Source: Phytophthora sp. 'mugwort' (lineage: Eukaryota; Oomycota; Peronosporomycetes; Peronosporales; Peronosporaceae). Taken from it: a stretch of DNA of 64,000 nucleotides. The stretch is taken from the NCBI GenBank assembly GCA_033558025.1, contig JAUCEF010000001.1:4216001-4280000 (forward strand), written 5' to 3'. Of the stretch, positions 31,954 to 41,834 are shown one piece after another. Positions within the stretch are counted from its first letter, which is position 1; each line of letters begins with the position of its first letter. Under the pieces are notes generated by a model. The model worked only from the letters and a program-made list of their open reading frames with translations, made no database searches and had not been told where the DNA came from. Both the position numbers and the translations under genes were made by a program.

Positions 31954-32466
31954 TCAAGACGGCAGCCCATAGATTGTAGGTGTTGACCTGCCTCGAGCTG
32001 GTAAAGTTGCATCTGGACGGCGCGATGAAAAATCCACGTGCGTCTTCTTCTGACTACTACTGTAGTGCGCCTTATCTACTGAGCCTAACGGTATGGCCCA
32101 TACCGTATGGGTAAGCGAAGTATCTTGACCCCTTAGAAGAGGGCCATCCATATGTAGTAGGTCATGTGGGTATCCGTCATCACAGGTGATGAGAGTTCTC
32201 ATAGCAGGGATAAGCTTTGTGTTGTTGTTTATCACGGCGGATCTTTCAACCAGCTTGTCTGGTTGGTTTCGCCTATGGCAGATACCGCTATAACCTCCTA
32301 AGTTGGCTACACAAGTGAAGCGACATGCTTTTCCTTCTTCCCTCTGCCTGGACTCTGTGGTGAGCATTCTCGGGGAGGCAACATGAAACCTCCTTGAAGT
32401 CTTGTTGTTGTCTCGACGCACAATTTTCATATATTTTGCACGATTTCTTGGGTTTGGGCCCTTCAC
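31954..32466 (-). CDS. Unrecognised coding-like fragment
   Basis: About 170 codons open on the minus strand; the first ATG is at about 32430 and the frame is also open further upstream. The protein is basic with Cys/His pairs (CRFTCVANLGGYSGICHRR) and a DGYPHDLLHMDGPLL segment, which looks like true protein rather than shadow. No family recognised. It lies alone between the two tyrosinase genes without a promoter motif, so it may be a transposon remnant. Start uncertain. Confidence 0.35.
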   Translation of the reverse strand: MKGPNPRNRAKYMKIVRRDNNKTSRRFHVASPRMLTTESRQREEGKACRFTCVANLGGYSGICHRRNQPDKLVERSAVINNNTKLIPAMRTLITCDDGYPHDLLHMDGPLLRGQDTSLTHTVWAIPLGSVDKAHYSSSQKKTHVDFSSRRPDATLPARGRSTPTIYGLPS

Positions 32467-32786
32467 TTCATTTCGAAGTGTGGAATTGTGTAGTTTTCTA
32501 TCCGAAACGAGTTTTCGGCTTTCCGCTTCTTATCTCCACACAGATTGTCTCGAAGGAGGGAGTTGAGCTGGCCTTGTGTCCATGTTGATCGCACTCTACA
32601 GAAACTTACTCTCGTGCTAGGCGCCTTCTGAGCAAGCTCCATACTGCCTTCTTCCGTTTTTTTTTTTTTTTCACTCTTTGTTTGCTTCTTCCACCGTTTG
32701 GGGCGTGCGTGTGACTGTGTGCTGAGCTGGTGAACCGACTAGTAGCGTCTCCCTGGCTTCATGACCCCAACCGACCAAGATTTGAT

Positions 32787-32794
32787 TCATTTCC
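32787..32794 (+). promoter_or_regulatory. Oomycete-type initiator
   Basis: TCATTTCC matches the consensus and lies 8 bp before the ATG at 32802. It decides this start over an in-frame GTG at 32730. Confidence 0.5.
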
Positions 32795-32801
32795 AAACAT
32801 C

Positions 32802-34520
32802 ATGGCTCCTCGTCAGGTAAAGTCGAAGGTCCTCGCGCTTCTCGTCTCTATCTCCTTGTTGATTACCACTACGAGCGCCGATGTTTGGCCGACCAATGGA
32901 GTGTGTGGCCCTCGTGTCCGCCACGGTTGGGACGCTCTCACTATTAATGACAAGAAACTTTATCGAGATGCTATCACTAATGCGATGAGTACAGGATTCC
33001 ACGCACTGTTTGTGGAAGTGCACTCAGATCGAACGTCCTTCAAGGAGGCTCATAACACGTGTGGGATGATGTTCTGGCATCGTCGGTACCTTCTCGCGTA
33101 CGAGGAAATGCTACGTAGTCTCGGCACGAGGTTTGCGTGCATCACGATCCCATACTGGGACTATTTCGCCGATTACGCCAAGTTTTTGACTAATTCGTGC
33201 ACCAATTTCGAGGATTGCTCGACGTTCCTCAAGGATATGGGCGGCAGTTCAGGACCTTCGACATCGCTCCTCGTTAATGGATTCGTTGTCAACGGGAATT
33301 GTGTCAACGGCTTGTCATCCCCATACGCCAACTTTACCCATTTCTGCGAGAAATCGACCATGAGCGGGTCCGCCTGCTCTGGTTGCATTCCTCGAGGCTC
33401 ATGGTCGACAGCAAATTATCCCTCTGGCTTCTGTTACTCCTCTCTAGCGAAATATCTTAGTCTCCAGTACGGATATGCATGGTTCTCGCAGAATATCCAC
33501 TACGGAGTACACCAATCCATTCACAATATGGCTATGGGTGCCATGGCTTCGTACCCGACATCCGCAGACCCAATCTTCTACAGTCATCAGTACGTTTCTC
33601 TGGCTTGTTCCCTGTCTCGGAGCTTCATGCTAATCTCTCTCCTTCTTGTCTCTATGAACAGCGCCACAGTCGACTTGATCCACCAGCTCTATTTTGACTG
33701 CCAGATCGGACGAACATTGACGAATCTCGAGAAACAGACCGGGGAATACGCCTTTCAGACGTGTGCGCAGACCAATTATCCAAATGTGCCCCCGGCGTCC
33801 ATGTCTACGATGACAATGTACTGGAATGCAACTGGCCAGACTCGTATTTCTGTTGAGAGCCATCCTCGTCTAGGCAGATTCTTCGCTTACCAACCGAAAG
33901 AGTACTGGCGCTACGTCAGTGCCACCGACATGGGGAATATCTCATACTCGTACGCAGCAGATGATCTCTTTCTTCTACTTAAGAATGAGGGTTTGTCATG
34001 TCCTAAGAGCCACTCGAGGAAACTCTACGATGTCAATTACGTGGACGTGCCAATCACTGCTGACACCAACAAGAAGGCGATCGGACGGAGCTTTAATCTT
34101 TTTCAGGACATTTACGACGCGGCTCTTACGAGCACCAGCTCTCACGCAGAAGCTATTGACCAGGGCGAAACGTTGGATTGCCTCTGGTACGACGAAAAGT
34201 TCGGTGTCGACGACTTTAACGCCGTGTTCCGAGCTAACTGGAACCTCCCCAGCACCGCGCATACCTTTTGCTACAATCGGGTGCAGGATGTCAAAGCTGG
34301 GCGAAAACAAGTCAAAGTCGGAGGCTGGAAGGACAAATATCTGTTTCACTACTTCACAATGACTGACGTGCAGCTGGCGAGTGCCTCAGACATTACGTCC
34401 ACGGATGAAGCCGTGATGATCAGCAGCGCCGAGTTATCGACAACTTCGACGCCTACTACTACAACATTGAGCACAACGACTTCTACTAGTGAACCAGCTA
34501 CAGTCACGACGGCTGTCTAA
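32802..34520 (+). CDS. Secreted tyrosinase (intact copper sites)
   Basis: Exons 32802-33589 and 33662-34520; the 72-nt intron (GTACGT...GAACAG) is in frame and free of stops, so read-through would insert 24 residues in the active site. Spliced protein is 548 residues with a signal peptide (about 1-25). Copper-A ligands are FHALF, EAHNT and FWHRR at 17- and 9-residue spacing, as in bacterial and fungal tyrosinases. Copper-B ligands are GVHQSIHN and YSHHATVD; the second His of the HH pair is completed by the splice. Family activity is oxidation of mono- or diphenols to quinones, outside the cell here. The C terminus is a Thr/Ser tail likely to be O-glycosylated. Confidence 0.88.
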   Translation: MAPRQVKSKVLALLVSISLLITTTSADVWPTNGVCGPRVRHGWDALTINDKKLYRDAITNAMSTGFHALFVEVHSDRTSFKEAHNTCGMMFWHRRYLLAYEEMLRSLGTRFACITIPYWDYFADYAKFLTNSCTNFEDCSTFLKDMGGSSGPSTSLLVNGFVVNGNCVNGLSSPYANFTHFCEKSTMSGSACSGCIPRGSWSTANYPSGFCYSSLAKYLSLQYGYAWFSQNIHYGVHQSIHNMAMGAMASYPTSADPIFYSHQYVSLACSLSRSFMLISLLLVSMNSATVDLIHQLYFDCQIGRTLTNLEKQTGEYAFQTCAQTNYPNVPPASMSTMTMYWNATGQTRISVESHPRLGRFFAYQPKEYWRYVSATDMGNISYSYAADDLFLLLKNEGLSCPKSHSRKLYDVNYVDVPITADTNKKAIGRSFNLFQDIYDAALTSTSSHAEAIDQGETLDCLWYDEKFGVDDFNAVFRANWNLPSTAHTFCYNRVQDVKAGRKQVKVGGWKDKYLFHYFTMTDVQLASASDITSTDEAVMISSAELSTTSTPTTTTLSTTTSTSEPATVTTAV

Positions 34521-34538
34521 AGCGACGAAGCGGCAATG

Positions 34539-34559
34539 ACACACACACACACACACACA
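34539..34559. repeat. (CA)n microsatellite
   Basis: About ten CA units, 18 bp after the tyrosinase stop. Confidence 0.9.
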
Positions 34560-34840
34560 TAACGCCATGGCGTTCACTCCTGTCGACGTATAATTTTCAT
34601 GTCTTTTGACCTTTATGGGTAACTTGGTGCCGTACTGGAGAACAATAGTTCGCCTAACAGTAAGAAAATGCACATAACTTTCTTTCCGTCGCGGTCGATT
34701 CTGTCTCGAAATTCGACAAGGACGACGGGATAACTGGCGTATCACAGTATTATAGTTGACCAAAGTCTACCCGAAGAGCTACGGTAAACTTCAACTTAAG
34801 CTCCCTGTGATGCCACGAACATTTCTACAAGCGACGAGAA

Positions 34841-35254
34841 ATGGCGTCTCCATTTTTCCTTTGGGCTCTCAGTTACGGGGTCATGTCGTTCGTGCTTCGC
34901 TTGCTCGTGTTCATCGCCCTTGTGCCGTTAGGCGTCTCCAATTCGGCCTCCTGCGACAACACGCAGCTTGTCGTCACTCTGAAGCCACTGCAGATCGATG
35001 CCAACTACTCGACGTGCCAAGTCGACGCAAACGCCGCCGCCATCTGCGTCAGCTCCGCCTGCAAGTCGCTCATGGCGCCACTTGCAGCGCTTAAGCTGCC
35101 AGACTGCCAAGTGTCCCACAAGGGCGTCACCTTTAACACCTTGGCGTTACAGCAGATCAATGCCAGCTCGTGCAAGAAGCTTTGCCCTCAAAGCCAAGGC
35201 GCGTCTGCCGGCGCCATGATGAGGACCATTATCCGTTTACTGAACGATCCCTAG
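34841..35254 (+). CDS. Divergent elicitin-like secreted protein
   Basis: 137 residues from the ATG at 34841; an in-frame ATG at 34883 would leave a more ordinary signal peptide (MSFVLRLLVFIALVP). The mature part carries the elicitin cysteine pattern in its second half: C-x4-C-x14-C (ICVSSACKS...LPDC), then 21 residues to the next Cys. The gap between cysteines 2 and 3 is only 9 residues, against about 23 in classical elicitins, and there is an extra Cys in SSCKKLC. Elicitins bind sterols at the cell surface and can trigger plant defence; whether this shortened form does so is unknown. Confidence 0.65.
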   Translation: MASPFFLWALSYGVMSFVLRLLVFIALVPLGVSNSASCDNTQLVVTLKPLQIDANYSTCQVDANAAAICVSSACKSLMAPLAALKLPDCQVSHKGVTFNTLALQQINASSCKKLCPQSQGASAGAMMRTIIRLLNDP

Positions 35255-35385
35255 GTACGACTTACTTCAGTATACCTTACTTCAGTACATCTATGGAATC
35301 AGACTCCGACTCAGATACTCTGATTACACCGACCTCCACCCCTTCCCCAGTTGCTTTACATATACTCACTCAATCTCTACTCAAA

Positions 35386-36347
35386 ATGGACATCCTGAGC
35401 GTCGACGTGCTGCCTCCGCCTGGCCACGACGGGGACGACGAGGGCGCCGACGACCGCGCACTCCTTCGTCTGCACGTCCCCACTGGTGCTCTACAAGACG
35501 GCACCGACGACGCCACCGGATTGGGCGAGGAAGACTCCGCCGACTACGATCCTCCTCGACTCCCATCCCAGACGCTTCCTCATCGACATGGGGCCCGTCC
35601 ACGCCGGAAAATCGGCAAGGGCATCCAGCTGATTCTACTCAGAAAGTATGTGCAGCGCGCCAAGCAATTCCAGCGAATCCCAGACCGCGTCACAACCGAG
35701 CAGCTGCTCGAACAGGGCTACGACGAGTTCTATTACCAAGGGGGCAACTTGAATGAGCCCCGACTCACCTACACGGCCTTCTTAAAACTCGTGCGCAACC
35801 GCCGCAGCGAAGTCGCCAAACAGAGCCGAGGAGGCAGTTCGAGGAGACAGAGGTAAGTTTATGAGTAAGTGGCAAGCGTCCTTGAGTGAAAAGATTGAGT
35901 AACTGTTTTGAGTCGTTGAGTAGTGGCAGCACAAGGCGAGAGCAGAAGGAGCAGGTAGAGATCCGAGCGCTGATCAATGAGCTGGAGCACGTTCGACATG
36001 GACGGCCGAGGGGGACGCTGGAGTACGACGCCTTGGGCTCGAGTTCGGGTAGTGACCATTCGCGAGCAGTGATGACGGACGCGTCTGTGCCGATTCTGTC
36101 GGACTCTTCGTCCATGATGGGGGATACAGGAACAGACGGGGGAGTCTCGGCAGGAGATTTATCGACGGCGGAGACTTACTCGTCCGTCATGTCGGGGACA
36201 GAGAGTGGCAACGACGATGTGGTCGTCTCACGGTCCAAGCTCGACTTGATGCTGCGAGTCGCACAGGAGACGCTGGTAGCACAGAAGAAAATCTTGGAGG
36301 AAGTACGAGCAATGGAACAGCGAGTTGCAGGGATTCATGAGGCGTGA
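35386..36347 (+). CDS. Unrecognised two-exon protein with coiled coil
   Basis: Exons 35386-35852 and 35924-36347; 71-nt intron with donor GTAAGT, acceptor GAGTAG, joined frame 296 residues. I start at the ATG at 35386 because a pyrimidine-rich tract and TCACTCA (35366) precede it; an in-frame ATG at 35293 would add 31 residues. The N-terminal third is acidic. A middle basic block (about 75-155) has a helical YTAFLKLVRNRRSEVAKQ segment, then Ser/Asp-rich sequence and a short C-terminal coiled coil (LMLRVAQETLVAQKKILEEV). No known domain recognised. Confidence 0.6.
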
Positions 36348-36584
36348 AGCAGCTGAAATGGACACTGGGAGGTCTGGGGGGTATGCTTTGTATCCCTTGT
36401 AAAATGTACTTTTGCTTGAATCTGACAGGCAGGAAATGGAGGTTCAAGTATCTGACCGTTGCAGTTGCTCTATGCTCTGATAGAGCTGCTCTATCTATGG
36501 GGCTGAAGCGGCGGTTGCATTTTAAGAAATGTAGTTGTGGGGGCGACTACGGCGACATAAAGGACAACACTGAGTGCAAGAGCA

Positions 36585-38369
36585 ATGACAGACCTCATTG
36601 CGAAGATCGGACGCTTTTTCGCTGAACAGGAGGCTCAAATCCAGGAGACGTTCACTCAAGCCGCCCACGCACCAATCCGCGCGTTGTCCAAGCCTCCACC
36701 TCCAGTTCACAGGATTCCAACGCATTTAAAGGCACACCCACCTGAATTTGGTCGAGGATCTCCTAGCACAAATCTTATTCCGAAGCCATCGCCGATCAGC
36801 TCACATGTTCGTCGTCGGTTCTCATTGAAATCGACTGTCGAGCCGACCGTGACACTACAACCACAAAGCTGGCAAGAAGGTATCAACGAGATACTCGACA
36901 CAGTTCCGCTTCAAAGAAAGCTCCCAGAGATGTCCTTACTGAAGGCTTCCGTCCCGTTGTTACCATCGAGACGTTCCTTATCAGCAGACGAGATCTGGCA
37001 CCATCAATTGAGTGGTGAGTTGGATTCGTGGAGATCGTCATCGTCTCCTGCATCTACTCTCAGTGGTCGAGGTACCAGTGCTAAGGATGAAGATTTCGCC
37101 ACTAAGACCAACTCTGATACACGTGAACGACAGCGGAAACCGCGCCCACCGCACCAAAAACATCGCAAGCGTTCACGAAAGAAGAAAAGCTCAAATAACA
37201 ACCAGGAAGAAGAGCGACCAGATCCCAAAGAAATGGCAAAGGAAAACGCTGAGAAGGTCGCTGCAGCTCTGGTTTTAGCTCAAGAGCGTGCGAAGCGCAT
37301 TCAACAGGAGAAGCAGCAGCACGAACGTGAACAAGAACTGGAGCGCCAAGAAGCTACGTTTCGAGTGCAAGAACAAATGATAAAGATTGAGGCAGTCCGT
37401 GCGAGATCATTCAGGCAGTTGTCATCGACTGTATCCACTGCACGCTCGTCTCTATCCAACAGCGAATCCGGAGCCAACAACCACGACATGGAGTCCGTGT
37501 GTACTGCTGATACAAATGATTTGATGGAGCCACAGAACCAACCGAGTGAATTTATGATGGAGCTGAAAACTCAATTATGGGAAAAGGTACAGCTGTCTTT
37601 GTGCTGTGTAACTTGTATATGGGCTCACCTTTCTCGGTTCAATAATTTGATGTAGATGTCTCTAGAGATGCACGTGAAAAGGAGCTACACTGAAAAGCAC
37701 AAACAACGTGAACGTATTCGTCTGAGACTTGACAAGATTCGTCAGCAGAACGCTGTTCAAAGCTCCAAGGTTGCTCGGTTATCAGCTGTTAAGGCTTCAC
37801 TAGAGATGGAACTTGCAGCTGTCTTGGAGGAAACAGCCCAAACTCGACAGCAACGTCGCGAGCTGGAACATGCAGACGAAAAGGAGCGTTTGAAGCGACA
37901 ACGAGAAGCAGAGAGGACCTTGCAGACACGTCTACGAGAGGAAGAGTGGAGTAGCATGATGGAGGAGGAAAAGGTTCGGTCTCAACTGGCAGCAGAGGCG
38001 CGAGCGAAAGCCAGTAAGCGAGTTGAAGCACGTTCAGCCAAACTCCGGCAAATGATGCAGACGTACCTTTACGAGCCACGCCAAGCTTCGAGCAGTGGCG
38101 TGTCGTCCAGTGCACGATGCAGCAATAACGGCAGTGACCATAGCGACGATGAAAGCTCTCGTACAAGCACTGAGAACCTGGTGGCTAAGCCTCCTCAGCT
38201 ATTCAAGATGGCCTTATTTCTTCCACCAGAACTCGCGGATTTTGAAGAAGAAGGACTATGTCACAATACGGAGACCGATGGATCGTTCCGATGGCAGGTA
38301 CCGAGCTTCTCTGACCAAGTAAAATTCACAAAAGTACTTCAGGACATGCTCAGCGATGATGAAAATTGA
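36585..38369 (+). CDS. Unrecognised coiled-coil protein, two exons
   Basis: Exons 36585-37586 and 37656-38369; 69-nt intron (AAAG/GTACAG...GATGTAG/ATG), joined protein 571 residues. The first 200 residues are Pro/Ser-rich and low complexity, followed by a Lys/Arg block (KHRKRSRKKKSS) that could be a nuclear signal. Two long Glu/Gln/Arg coiled coils (about 215-285 and 335-465) follow, then an acidic tail with FFLPPEL-like motif region (ALFLPPELADFEEEG). A structural or scaffold role is possible. No family recognised. Convergent with the gene ending at 38832. Confidence 0.6.
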
Positions 38370-38722
38370 GTAAAGTTTGCTACGTTTAAAACCACCCACA
38401 GTATTAAGTTTAAACCTTCCTCCTCGTAAATTCCAGCTGCCGTAATATTGAAAAGTTTGTACTCGACATCGTTCTTGTCGTCGCACGAGTGCACGATCCC
38501 TCGTGTCGGGATATAACTCGTTGTCGTCGAGAGGATGAACGAGCGGCCGAACGTGCTGTGAGTAAACATGGCAGTGAAAACCACCTCGGACACACAATAT
38601 TGTTGGCGTTGTGGGACATTCACTCCCCATGGACGAACTGTACGAACCAGGAGAGGAAATCTCCATCGGCTCGCGTATTATTACGGCTCTGTTGCGGGAG
38701 TAGGTACTGTAGCTCCAAGCCA

Positions 38723-38767
38723 TTTAGCTGATCTACTGTACACGACATGTAAAGTAGATCAGCTAAA
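38723..38767. repeat. Perfect 15-bp inverted repeat (hairpin)
   Basis: TTTAGCTGATCTACT at 38723-38737 and its exact reverse complement at 38753-38767, with a 15-base loop. It lies between two convergent genes. Confidence 0.85.
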
Positions 38768-38831
38768 GCTACATTGTAGTACACGGAGCCCAAGCATTCT
38801 AATCCTGTATTTACAAGTTACTTGAACTCGT

Positions 38832-40256
38832 TTACTGGTTAATCTTCTGATGCTCGCGGTGGACGCAGATCTTGGCCGCCCACTCGCGCACGCTCTTCTT
38901 AACATCCTTCTCGTCGATCGTCGTGAGCTGGTGGTTGGCGAGTACGTGCTTGCCGTTAATCCAGACGTCCGAGACATGCTCGCGGCCGGCGACGTACACG
39001 ACGTGGCTGATGGCGTTGTACATGGGGATCATCTCGATACTGTCGCACTCGACGGCGATCACGTCCGCGCGTTTGCCGACCTCGATGGAGCCAATGTCCT
39101 TCTCGAGACCGAGAGCTCGAGCGCCATTGAGCGTGGCCATTTGCAGCGCTTCAACCGCTGGGACGCTGGAGCTCTGCAGCGTCTGTGCCTTCGCCAGGAT
39201 AGCAGCCAGTTTCATCTCGCCAAACATATCGAGCGAGTTGTTGCTAGCCGCACCGTCCGTGCCGATGCCCACGTTAACGCCACGCTTGAGCATCTCCGTG
39301 ATAGGGGCGATACCCGACGCCAGCTTGAGGTTAGACGAGGGGCAGTGCGCCACGTGAACGCCAGCTTCCGCGACGTCATCAATTTCCTGCGCTGTGAGCT
39401 GCGTCATGTGAGCACAGATGAGGTGCTCCGAGAGCAGACCCATGCGCTTCAAGTTGGCCAGCGGACGCAGCTTCTGGTCGCTCTGGTGACAGCTCATGGA
39501 CTGACGGTTCAGGTTTTCACTGTCGCAGCATTCGCTCGCCGTCTCGTGCAGATGGATGTGCACACGCGCCTTGTGCTGTCTGGCGAGGGTATCCGCCCGC
39601 TGCAGGTTCTTGTCCGAGACGGTGTACGGTGCATGGGGCGCCATCGTTACGGTGATTAAATCGTGGCATCCAGGCGCATACTTCTCAAGGATCGGCGTGG
39701 CCTTAGCCAGATAATCATCAGGGCCGGAGCCATACGGGCCGGGGAATTCCATGACGATCTGGCCCACGGCGCCACGGAAACCCGTCTCTTCGAGTACCTC
39801 GCACACCTGATCCGGGAAGAAGTACATGTCGTTGCAGCACGTGGTACCACAGCGCAGCATCTCGGCTACAGCGTGCGTCATGCCGGCCTTGACGAAGTCT
39901 GGGCCCACAAACGCGCCCTCCGTGGGCCAGATGTCCTGCGCCAGCCAGTCGCACAGCGGCTTGTCGTCCGAGAGCCCGCGCAGCAACGTCATGGCCGAGT
40001 GCGTATGCAGATTCACGAGACCGGGCATGACGATGTGCTCCGGCAGGTGACGCTCTTCCGTGCCCACATATAGTTTCAGGGCTTCGTCACGAGGAAGCAA
40101 CGCCACGATGCGCGAGTTGTCAACTACGATAGCATGATCCGAGAGCACCACGTCACGGGGTACGACGGGGATCACATGGGCTGCGAAGATAATGAGGTCC
40201 ACGTTCTGCTTGGTCGTGGACGCCTCCGGCTCGACGGGGGTCTGGTGCGGAGGCAT
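38832..40256 (-). CDS. MtaD-type amidohydrolase (methylthioadenosine/S-adenosylhomocysteine deaminase family)
   Basis: Single exon, 474 residues, ATG at 40256 just after an Inr. Metal-site motifs of the amidohydrolase TIM barrel: NLHTHSAMTLLRG (HxH), VTMAPHAPYT, HIHLHET, ICAHMTQL and GTDGAASNN with the catalytic Asp. These fit the bacterial/archaeal MtaD and SAH-deaminase group (related to atrazine chlorohydrolase). The expected reaction is deamination of methylthioadenosine or S-adenosylhomocysteine to the inosine form in the cytosol. An insert with CDSENLNRQSMSCHQSD lies after HLHET. An intronless gene with a prokaryotic-type domain suggests old transfer from bacteria, which needs a tree. 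Confidence 0.85.
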   Translation of the reverse strand: MPPHQTPVEPEASTTKQNVDLIIFAAHVIPVVPRDVVLSDHAIVVDNSRIVALLPRDEALKLYVGTEERHLPEHIVMPGLVNLHTHSAMTLLRGLSDDKPLCDWLAQDIWPTEGAFVGPDFVKAGMTHAVAEMLRCGTTCCNDMYFFPDQVCEVLEETGFRGAVGQIVMEFPGPYGSGPDDYLAKATPILEKYAPGCHDLITVTMAPHAPYTVSDKNLQRADTLARQHKARVHIHLHETASECCDSENLNRQSMSCHQSDQKLRPLANLKRMGLLSEHLICAHMTQLTAQEIDDVAEAGVHVAHCPSSNLKLASGIAPITEMLKRGVNVGIGTDGAASNNSLDMFGEMKLAAILAKAQTLQSSSVPAVEALQMATLNGARALGLEKDIGSIEVGKRADVIAVECDSIEMIPMYNAISHVVYVAGREHVSDVWINGKHVLANHQLTTIDEKDVKKSVREWAAKICVHREHQKINQ

Positions 40257-40282
40257 CGCTGGTGGTTCACGCTGTACAGTCT

Positions 40283-40289
40283 GAAGTGA
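40283..40289 (-). promoter_or_regulatory. Oomycete-type initiator
   Basis: TCACTTC on the minus strand, 27 bp before the ATG at 40256. Confidence 0.45.
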
Positions 40290-40722
40290 TCGATTCGTAT
40301 GTCGTTACGGCATTGTCGTAAACGCATGGCTACATGGCTTTCAAGTGTGCGATTGGTTGAAAATGGTGCAAGTACGTACAACGGAACACTGAAGTTTTGG
40401 CACGGTGGGTAAAAACGTGACGGAGCAAAGCTGCGAGTATACATGTAATAGTGAGTGAAGCCTTTCAAAAATTTTGAAATTTAATTACCCAGCCTGAGGA
40501 TACATGTATTCATCCATAGATCGAAATGATTACCGACCCAAAACCTGGTGATAACTTCTGACAAGCGGTGTATTAGATGATACTATCGTCGCGGTTAAAA
40601 TCACAACCTTATTAGAAAAGATAATTAAAGTCACAGACCTTTTTATAAACGATAAAACACGTATTTGTTTTGTAAATTTAAAGTTTTGGAAAAAAAATAC
40701 CGGTGTAACCTTCTAATGCTCA
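40290..40722. other. AT-rich intergenic stretch
   Basis: Lies between two same-strand genes. No supported coding or repeat feature. Confidence 0.5.
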
Positions 40723-41235
40723 CTACTCCCGCCTGCGCAGTAGAGACATCAGAGTGCCTGCAATTGCACCAACCTCGTCCATTGGTGCCGAATGGCCCAA
40801 GACGGTAGCGACGTGGCCTGATACACGCTGCACCATGCTGTCGCCATCGCCTTTCTCGACAGCGCGCTCCTGGAGATTGAGTCGGACAGTTTCAAATCCC
40901 CCGCACTTGGAGACGACCATCGCTGCTGCGTCAGTGAGGCTGAAGGTGTGTTCATGAATGGTCACTTCGCAGTCGGGAAACAGACCTGACTCCAGTGTGG
41001 AGCTCAGCAAAGCCTGACAGGCGGAGCTTGAGCAGAATGCCCGCGTTTCGTTGAGAGAGGATCTCTTGAGCGACAACAACTTGTAGTTGCTGTCGGACTG
41101 ACACGTAGTGAAGTTGGCGTCTGATGCCATCGGTCGGAGTATGTTGTTAACGTCTTGAATGGAGCAGAGTCCTGCATTGACTCTGAGCTTTTGCGTGAAC
41201 AACATTACCAATAGGAATGCTGATAGTGTCTGCAT
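40723..41235 (-). CDS. Divergent elicitin-like secreted protein
   Basis: 170 residues from the ATG at 41235. The frame extends upstream to an ATG-like start at 41397, but the Inr at 41260-41266 and the signal peptide (SAFLLVMLFTQ, cleaved before LCSI) fix this start. Six cysteines spaced 20, 22, 4, 15 and 21 follow the elicitin pattern (about 23, 23, 4, 14, 23), including FCSSSAC and FPDC. A C-terminal extension of about 65 residues after the sixth Cys is charged and has no membrane or GPI-like tail. Sterol binding is known for classical elicitins; it is inferred at best here. Confidence 0.7.
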   Translation of the reverse strand: MQTLSAFLLVMLFTQKLRVNAGLCSIQDVNNILRPMASDANFTTCQSDSNYKLLSLKRSSLNETRAFCSSSACQALLSSTLESGLFPDCEVTIHEHTFSLTDAAAMVVSKCGGFETVRLNLQERAVEKGDGDSMVQRVSGHVATVLGHSAPMDEVGAIAGTLMSLLRRRE

Positions 41236-41259
41236 TATGGAGTATGAAGCGTAAATTCC

Positions 41260-41266
41260 AGAGTGA
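41260..41266 (-). promoter_or_regulatory. Oomycete-type initiator
   Basis: TCACTCT on the minus strand, 25 bp before the elicitin-like ATG at 41235. Confidence 0.45.
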
Positions 41267-41784
41267 TGAGTTTTGGAGGACGCACTCGTAGTGTGTGGAG
41301 AGAGGGTTGAATGGTGCATGATAACGAGGTGTTTGCCCATGAAAGGAGAGGACAAGTTAGGCGGCAAATGACTACCGGTAGACAGTTCGTAACCCATCTA
41401 CTGTGTGGTCTGTCGGGGAGACTCATATTAGGGTGGGGAGTTTTCTCACGTCAGAGCAGCGGTTCTCGCGCTACATATGTATTAATAATTTGTTTATAAG
41501 CTGCCATGGATGAGCGGATAACTCGACATCATTTCATGGCAGACTTTTATCTCGATTTCCTTTACTAACATGTTCATACTGGGAAACACTCAAATCTGGC
41601 GACATTCAACAAAAATCATGCGAGTCACTCGCAATGGGAAACCCTTTTGGGTGCTAAGGTTTCCCACCACTGAAACTTTTTGACAGTACCCTATTGAGCA
41701 TTCGATCACTTTCCATCAACGTCATCCAGCCTACTAACCAATACGGCGCTATTAATTACTGTACTTTTGCGATTATCCATCACT
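41267..41784. other. Intergenic region between divergent genes
   Basis: No supported gene. Probably the shared upstream region of the elicitin-like gene and the ankyrin-like pseudogene. Confidence 0.45.
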
Positions 41785-41792
41785 TCACTTCC
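41785..41792 (+). promoter_or_regulatory. Oomycete-type initiator
   Basis: TCACTTCC, 43 bp before the ATG at 41835. Confidence 0.4.
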
Positions 41793-41834
41793 ATCATCTC
41801 CAAAAGGGCGGCACTCCAGAATCCTCCCTTAAAG

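Noticed and set aside
33590..33661. Read-through segment inside the intact tyrosinase
   Set aside because: The 72 bases are stop-free but have GTACGT and ACAG ends; removal creates the HH pair of copper B, so it is an intron.
38339..38623. 94-codon minus-strand frame after the coiled-coil gene
   Set aside because: Partly protein-like, but overlaps the 3' end of a well-supported gene and has no promoter motif or family; left unannotated.
41236..41397. Long N-terminal extension of the elicitin-like protein
   Set aside because: It would bury the signal peptide 54 residues in, and the initiator motif lies downstream of that start.
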